In this document: positions 26,501 through 35,500 of the stretch, piece after piece
Numbering within the stretch: position 1 is the first letter of the stretch
How the letters are laid out: each line of letters opens with the position of its first letter
Source: Deroplatys truncata
Taxonomy: Eukaryota > Arthropoda > Insecta > Mantodea > Mantidae
NCBI GenBank assembly: GCA_030765065.1
Contig: CM060985.1
Coordinates: 8,804,001 to 8,868,000 of the forward strand
DNA length: 64,000 bases
Direction of reading: 5' to 3'
Translations under genes and position numbers: made by a program
Notes under the pieces: generated by a model
Database searches by the model: none
The model's input: only the letters and a program-made list of their open reading frames with translations
What the model was told of the DNA's origin: nothing

Positions 26501-29500
26501 AAGATTTTTTTAAAATTTTAATTTTCTCAAAAATGGCTCTAACGATTTTGATTAAAATATATGTTTAAGATATTTTCATGACAAATGAAATGTATATCTT
26601 GAATTTTCTGGGAATGTCTCCAAAAGTATTCTTCATTGTGAACGACTTTTGCATAACTGGTAAACCATAAGAGATAGACAAAACTTTACTACACAAAAAA
26701 TGTAGATCGCATTAAAATACACAATTTATGTCATATACATTTTTTTTGTTGAGTGAACCATTTTCGAGATATTGCTTGTTATTCCCTTAAATTTTTCAAT
26801 ACTTATTTTCTCAAATGGGAATTCGTTATTCATTTTTTGTCTTGGATATGCAAAGAGTATTAATCTGTGGCAAAGGGAATGGTGCTGCATCTAGCAACCA
26901 GCTATTAAGACATATGTATGTGCTTAAAGGCTACTGTATTTCTATATTGCCCTTGTAAATATATATTCCCCTTACATCTACAAGAAAATTAGCAATAAGA
27001 TAGAGTCTGCATATGTTTATCTCGATTAACATGAAGTAGATGGAGAATAAGCGTTTGTAAAAATAGTTTGTACAAGAGTAGAGAAAGTCATGTGAGTGTA
27101 ACACATAAGATTTTTTTTGTCCTGGTAATGCAAAGAAAATGAAATACTCCACATAGCAACCAGCTCTTAAAATATTTGACTATCGCTTAAAGCCTACCAA
27201 TTCCCCTTGCATCTACAAGAAAATTAGCAATAAGATTAACATCCCGATATCTCGATTAACATGAAGCATATGGAGAATAAGTGTTTATAAAAATAGTTTG
27301 TACAAGAGTAGAGAAAGTCATGTGAGTGTAACACATCAGATTTTTTATTATGCTTACAACTTGTACTTTCATGCCACACGGTTATTTCTTTTAACATCAA
27401 CTATTTTAAAGCCACTAATTCCTATTTGATCGGTCCTGTACCATTTAGTAAATCACTGCATTGAACTTTATAAACCCATTTTTCTCAATTACTTTTTTTT
27501 AGCATTTTTCATTATTCAAAATGCTCTTTGGACCACCCTTTATAATTTATTAGCTTGAAATTTTTAGGATAGCTCCAGGAATAATGGATGTAAAAACTGT
27601 TTTGCACATGTTAAAAAATAGTTTAGTTAATGCTCTAGATTAGATGGTTGTGCAATGATTCCATAAAGCACAGCGGTAGGTATATGAAATTAATTAAAAC
27701 AACATTCGAGTTCACAAAGCTACCCATGAAACACGTAAGCCAGATACTGTTTTATTAAAGCACATTTACAAATTTTGTCTTTGTCCAATGTTTGGAAATA
27801 ATTTTCTCTCTCTCTTATGACCTTAGATTTCCCTGTTGCCTGATAAATACAACTCTGCCATGATTAATATTGCTAGTCACAAGAACTGTGTCAGTCCGGA
27901 GTGTGAAAATTTCTTGTTTGTCGCATAATGGATGTATTGGTTACTCCAATTAGCTGAAAACTTATTGACAAAGACGTCTTCCGAGTGGTGCTACGCAGAG
28001 ATTCTAGAACAGCAATAGCTTTATCAGTAATTTATTGGCAGAGTGTAGAACTGGCCGTATGTCTGTTAACATTCTGCGCAGCGATAATACATTCCGCAAA
28101 GATGCATAATATGGTGGATGGGCGTGGCCTGTAGAACAAGAAACACATGCAGGTAGAAACTTGAATAACAATTGGCTACCTATAAGACAAAAACCGTTGT
28201 TTTTAATATAGGTATAGCTAATTATGCTCATGCTAACACTTAAGCAAGGGAAGAATAGTATTACGGTACCTATTGTTGTGGAATCACTGCCCAGCCTTGG
28301 CTTACCTTAAATTCTGAACCTGAGATCCCTTGGTACTTTGCAATCTCATGTGCTTTAAACATGTGTTACAGGGCGACCATTGTTCCTTGTTTTAACAACC
28401 TACTCCAATGCTTTTTTATCGACTTCTTTCTACTTTCCTTTCTGAATTTCACAAAAGGATTTATGGTCTGTCTCATCTAGCAATAGTTGATTCTTCTGAT
28501 TGTACCAATATCCAATCATTTTAGCTTATGCGTTGAATTCATGAAATCCTGTTCTTACGCCATTTTTATTTGCACACTTGACGGAATTTAATTTAAGAGA
28601 GGCTGTAAAACTCATCCTGTGATTCCTAGTACTTATTTTGTAAGTTTTCACACTCACAGTACGCAATGAAGATAAAGCCTGGCTATCTTCAAAGTTTGCA
28701 CTTTGTTTAGTGGCCATGTGAGTAAGTGGGAACCAGGAGGGGGTTGGTTTTACCCTTCTTCTTCTTCTATGGTGAAGACCAGAGCCTGAAAGACTAATTG
28801 TCACTGGGTTTTATTGCGCCATTTGCTTGTCACAGAAGCTAATAAGGCAACTTGTCAGATCTGGGTTGACATAAGTAAAGAACTCATCAATTTCCTAGCA
28901 TTTTTTATTTTTACTCTCAAACATTAAGGAGATTACTATAGGCAATGGGGTCCTTTAGCCGAGTAAACATGGTAATCATCACAAAAGAATGGAGATTTGA
29001 TATTTACAAAGCACATTTTCAATATTGCCACCATTTTGTTGCAACAACTCTTGAAGATGAATGCTGATATTTCCTACCACTTGTCGCTGAAGACTTGCAA
29101 GATACTGGCCTAGGAGTTCCCAGATATTGAAGATTCATTCTTTTAGGAATTCCCAAAGCAAATAACAACAGGGATTGATGTGAGGGCCAAATGTGGGCAC
29201 ACTACTCTTTCTCCATACATTTCATGCAGCAATTCCAAAACAGCATTAGCTGCATTAGGCTGAGCCCCAACCTGCGTGTGCTGGTTTCATAGCATAAGAA
29301 CAAAAGCCCGATTATCCTGTGACTTGAAGTTGCAGCACAAACCCTTTTTCACCATAATTGTCCCTTTTATGAAATTGCTCGGGACCTTCATTAGCCCATT
29401 GTTTTATTCACCACAACATTCACATGGGAATAAGCCTCATCAAAGTGCCACATGTTATCAAGGATGCCTGCCATCTGCATTGTCCACGCCCTCATAGAGA

Positions 29501-32500
29501 ATGCAGCACTGTCATCTTATACAGAACAACTGAAGATTTTTTTTCTAAGAATGTGCTGAATAGTGTGACAAGAGATTCCAAGTGCTGCTGCAGCTCTTCT
29601 TGTTGAGTTGCCGGGACTGTGTTGCATTGCTTCCACATTCTCCAGCAATCGGACTTGGGAAGCACGTGGGTACTTTGGCTCTAACACATTTCCTTGGGTT
29701 TCAAATATCTTTGACAATCTACAGATTGTGTTTTTAAACGAAGCCCCTCTTCTGTTGAAATACTGTTGGAAACATCTCTGTGTAACAATTAAGACTCTTG
29801 GTTTCTGCACACAGAAGCACCAACTTTGCTTGTTGTTTAACAGTAAGCAGTCTTTAATCAGCTATTGTTACCAACTGATCAGCGGTGACATATAGAGTTA
29901 TTTCCATACAACACTGCATTTATCTGTGAGTTTTGAAAGGTCACAATTCTAATAGTGTGACAAAAAGTGGAAAACAAATGGTTCAACATCTTGTGTGCCA
30001 CCCTGCAATATTTGGGCTTATAAAAGTTGGGGTCTTTTTGTATTAATGACATTACTGAAAAAGGGGGGAGGGCTGAAATGTTAAAATGCAAGTTATGAGT
30101 TATTTACCTGTGTGCCACATCTTCTGCTACATTGTGTGTCCTGACCACATTGAAGAAGTGCGCTCTCATGATGTCTAGCTTATCATACTGGCCCTGTATG
30201 AGACAGCGGAAGAAAGAGAAAGCCAAATGTCTGTACTCTCTCGGTACATCCTGGTGCAGCAAGTCCTTCAGACAAGACCACAGCTTCTCCACAGCACTCT
30301 AAACAAGAAAACACAGAAACTGTCACATCATGTGTTTCTGTAACATTAAGCATTTCCAAGATATTTTTGCTCTTGGCTTGAATTTTGCCACACTTTTATA
30401 TTTTGGAAGTGTACAACATTAATTTCTACCTTTCCAACTTGAGCCTACACACGGCTTGTGTGGAAGAACAATAAATTAAAACTGATTGACCCATAGATAT
30501 GAAACCAACCCGGGACTTAAAGTACTTATGAAATTGTAAGTTGCTATTGGGGTATATTATCTCAAAATGAATTTGATATTGCCTTATGTTTACAGGGAAA
30601 ACGTGAGTGAGTTGGGGAATTTGGTGTTGTACTGGCATGTTGCCTAGTTCAGTTGGTTAGAGCAGCAGCACAGAAAGCTGAAGCTCCGTGGTTCAAATCC
30701 TGGCTATGGCATTCAATTTTTTAGTCTGAATCTATCTTTCAATCATACTTTTGTTTTCTGTGGTGGAATTTCTAAGCCAAGTTGTAGCAACATGCTTTTT
30801 AAAGATCTGACCATTGCTTTAGCTTTGTATCCATAACAAACAAAATCTGTAATTACTGCTAACATTTTTCTTGGTTAACATAAAGTAGGCAGAAAATTAA
30901 CCTTTTGTAGGAACAGTTTGCAGAAGACAGCTAAAAATAAGTGATAGTGGGTAGAGAAAGTTATGCAAATGAGGAAAGAGACAGACAGAGAGAGAGACTG
31001 TACATTTGCAGCATAATTCCAAAAGATGGATAAATATTAAAATTCCTACTTACATCATGTTTCACAAAAATTTTCACTACATTCCCCAAGGAGAAATTTT
31101 AATTCTTTTTTATTTTCTCAAAAATGGCTCTAACAATTTTTATTAAAATACCATATGTTTAAGATATTTGCATGATAAATGAAATGTATATGAATTTATT
31201 ATGAATTTTCTGCCATTCCACATTGGCAGTGATAATGGATTTTTTCTGATTATGAGTATAAAATATTTATTTTGAAGTTTGCATGCTGTACAACTTTTCA
31301 AACAGCAATTAGATCCGAGTCAAAGCATTTATATGCCGTTATTCAAGAATATTTATCTGCAGAAACCACTGTCTTTTTTTCCCCTAAATGATATGCAATT
31401 GTATGAAGAAGTCAAGATTTGAGCAGATCATTTTTTGGTCTTGTTGTAGTCATGTTAAGCACTTTTATCACACGTCGTCCTCCGTGGACTAGTGGTACCG
31501 TGCTAGCCTCTAGTTCCCAAGGTCGCGGGTTCAAACCCGGCGGAGGGCGATGGATTTTTTCGGGCGTAAAAATCCTTAGCACGGCTTCCTTCGGAAGGGA
31601 AGTAAAGCCAGTGGTCCCGTGTCGTAGATTTACGGCACGTAAAAGAACCTCAAGCCTGATAAAGAGGCCTCTGAGCAAAATTACCTGTGTTTCACGCCCA
31701 ATATAGAATGGGACGCTAAAAACCATAGTAGTTAAAGAGCATCCATAAATAAAACTCAATTTCATTTTCATTTCACTTTTATCACATTGTAACTGAAAAA
31801 ATGGCATAGTCTACATTTAGCTAACTATGAAAGCGCTACGTAAAAATTGGAAACTGGAAACAATGCAATATTGTTCTCATTATTGACAATGTTAACAGCG
31901 TGCACATGTTCACCACGTGGCTGCTGCAATAGCACGACTATTACAGGTGCCAGCAAAGTAATACATTTCTGCCGCTTTGTTTACATCGCCCCACATGATT
32001 TAATGGTAGGTCAGTATCAGCAATTGGATTAAACTATGCTATCGTCGAAATTTGAAGATATTGTAAACCATGGGAGCTTAAGTTGAATCAAATAAATCTA
32101 GGATGGCGTGGAAATGTGGGGGATAGACCATGGATGTCATCGCAAGAGCATTTTGTAAATTAATGCTGGGAGTGCCTCAGAATACAGCTAACTGGGTTCA
32201 ACTGGGGAAGGTGAATGCTGCTGGAAACAGTAATGTATTGGTATAGGGTGAGTCAGCTGCCAGAGAAAATATTTTAAAATGTCGTCTTAAGTACCAAGAA
32301 AAACATTTGAGTGCTGGTTGAGTAAAATTAAGGCTCATTTGGAGATGTGTGGTTTGGGTGGTTTATGAGAACATGGAACAGCCCAGGGCTTCAGAAATAT
32401 GTGTACTCAAGAAATGAGGATATAGATAGACAAAGAATATGGGCAGAGGTGAATGACAAAAGTCATTAGCCTTATATAATAAACTTAAGATAGATCAAGT

Positions 32501-35500
32501 AAATAATATGTAATAAAAAACAGACAGAATATATTGCACAGTTTCATTTAGGTGTGGAGCAATATAATGCAAGATATGTGTCCAATTTGCAGGCAAAGTG
32601 AAAATGGACTACACATTTTATTGGAATAGAGAGTAATTGATGATTGGAGGAATAACTTAGAAGTAAGAGTTATGTAATGATTAGCAGAATTTTTGTGGAA
32701 TGTTAGAACCAAATGGAAACGACAAGTGGGCTGATACAACTGGGTTGAATGCGGCTGATGTAGGGGGGATAGAGGTGATACGATATGTAAAACAGTGTAC
32801 AGAAGATATATTGTGAAAGTATCAGATGTATATGGGACAAGTGGCAGGGGCCGATTCCTAAACACTCTTCATGCAATTGACTTGGTACTAAATAAAGAAA
32901 TTAAATTTAAAAAATCTACAGATGTTTTTACTACAAGAACCAATGCACAATGAATCTGAGGAAGTCAGGACACACATTTGCTGGAATTTCTTCCAGTTTC
33001 ATTTTCCCAGCTTGCGACTAGAGAGAGGGCCGCTTTATGTCACAGCTGCCTTGAAGGGTACAATGTGGATCTAATATGCCATGCCCGAGAGGGAAAAAGT
33101 TTAAATTTGACCAAGCCTTCTTTCCTGTTCCCGGGACCTCCTGATAATTGTGAACACTCATATTATAATACATTATTTTAACTTTGTCATTCTCGTTCTG
33201 GTTTCCATTCTTGCTTATTGTCAACCAGCCTTTAACTTTTGTTTTTGAGTTATGCTGCACCCCTGCCATACACATATCGTTTTCAAAAAAATCTTCTTTT
33301 TTTTCTTTCTTTATGATTCCAGGGACAGAGAAGATCTGCAGGAGATAATATAAAAGCTGAAGAAATAGGTTACAGAAAATAAATTGTACATACACACGGA
33401 AAAAAACCATGTGGATGATATTCTGACCACCAGTAGAAGAACCCCTGAAAATTGCTGATACATCTGTAAAGGTGGAAAATAAAGTTAAATATTTAGGTTT
33501 AATCATGCAGACAACTTCATCTTTCAGACAGCATATACAAGAAAGAACAATGGCAGCCACTAGAGCAATTATAGTATCAAAAATCTAATTAGACTGTCAA
33601 TGCTATGTTATTATTTGACACCACAATATCACCTATCATCACTTATGGAATAGGACTTATATGGGGAGAAATTAACTATCACTGAGCTGATAGAAAAGGT
33701 AAAAGCCTGCTTCTTAAAATGTGCGATGTGAATAGTAAAAACACCCTCAAGGCTGGCCCAAGAGCTGGCAAAGGAAACGTTTTATATGGAAGATCTAAGA
33801 ATCAACAACCTTCTACCATTTACAGATCCTTACAATAGAGTGTTGGAGAAAAGAAGACAGAAGCAAAGACTCTAGAAGAGGAGTTCTACGCAACAGGCGT
33901 AATGATGGACAGAAACTGGACTATGGAAAACCAGAATTTATGGCATGTAGTTACAAGATTCACTGTACATGGATTTCATCCAAAATATGTAAAAGTAAGA
34001 AATTCCATGAGCTGGTGCAATGTGTGATATGTGACAACCCTTGTAATCATTATCATGCATCAAAATGCTCCAAAGTTTGTCTCGCTGACTGTCCTTAGCA
34101 AAGATAGAAGGAAATTATGTAATGCCCACTCAGGCACACCTTCTTCATTATTTATGATTCAGGGGACCTCAAAACATATATTCAGATGAAATCTTGGCTA
34201 TTTTGCTCTTCTGGTGTCCCCATTGAAAATGCTGAAGAAAGCAAGAAGGAATGGAATAAATTACCTTAAGAGTGAGGAAATAAGTAGATGTGATCTTGCC
34301 AATACCTGGTGGCCACCTGCCTGCCCCTTTTAGGTGTTTTACTTTTATAGGAAAATTACGATATAAACACAACAAACGTAGCCATCTTCCCACTAAAACA
34401 GACGCTGAACGGGAAGTGCCAACCTAAATAAGAAGTGAAATCCGCGAAATAAGGAATTTCTGCAAACGTGAATCATTCGAGTTTTAGATGAGCAGATCCC
34501 TCGGCTACGCTTTGAGGCTGAGGGCCCTCAATTCCTCGGCTACGCCTTGAGCCTGAGTATCTTACCGGCTTTGGTGGCATTAGTTATTCATATGTTGCCA
34601 GCATTGCATTAGAGGTAGAGAATGACACAGAGTGACATCTGTAGGACATATAAGACATCACTTCCATCGCTGTCGGGGACCCCGTAACAGCAATTTACCT
34701 GAAATCTCTATATTGAATTTTTGAGTGGAATACAATACTTTACTCTTACCTACTATGAGTAAGTGGTAGAGAAAGTAACAAGCAAGAGTAACAGTTATTT
34801 AAGATAATCATTTCTAACAAAAAGCCTTCAATAAAAGCATGTAAATTGCTAAAGTATATTAAAAAAATTATAATTTACATTTTGTTATTAAGTTTGTAGA
34901 ATTAATGCTTACATCTTCTAGGTGATTTTTCAGCACAGCATCACTCAGTTCCTTAATAGCTTTTCCTCGATGGCTCAGGGGAACATCTGGACCAAGATCC
35001 TTTTCGATGTCCTGAGGAAGGGGAAGGTCTACCCGTCCTTTGAAATTTCCTGCTCCAAACAGCAAAACAGGAAAAAATTGTCAAGGTTATATTCCTCTGT
35101 ACAGGAAGTCTTTGATAAGTGTGATGGTGGCTACCTACGTGTAAGTTCACAACCTTATATCAGCTTGATACAAATAATGTGCTCTTTTGAGTTAATTGGT
35201 AATGTTGCTCCAGAGGTCGACATGTCATGGTGGACGATGTAAATGCGCAATGCCAGGTACCAACTGTTAAACGGAAAAAATGCTGTCGCGTTAGTAAAAC
35301 CGGAAATAGTTTGGTATTCTTGTGAACTGTTATACACTGTCGTAATACAAAAGCGCAAAATAGTGAATAAATGCAATAAAACTGAATAATAACTGCGAAG
35401 CAATAAAAAATATTGTTATTGCGTAGCGTTTAGTAATGACCATTGGTGCTCGTGCACTCTAAATAAATGTAAAGAACCTCAAGCCTAATAATCAGACCTC

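Noticed and set aside
31474-31550. Possible functional tRNA gene
   Set aside because: A and B boxes are present, but the sequence continues into a SINE body with a target-site duplication and has relatives at 3.8 and 35.5 kb. It is a SINE head.
32548-32865. 105-codon minus-strand frame as a membrane protein
   Set aside because: It is antisense to a LINE C-terminal fragment and has no family signature.
33018-33560. 180-codon minus-strand frame
   Set aside because: It crosses the boundary between repeat A and a LINE, so it cannot be an ancestral gene. It lacks known motifs.
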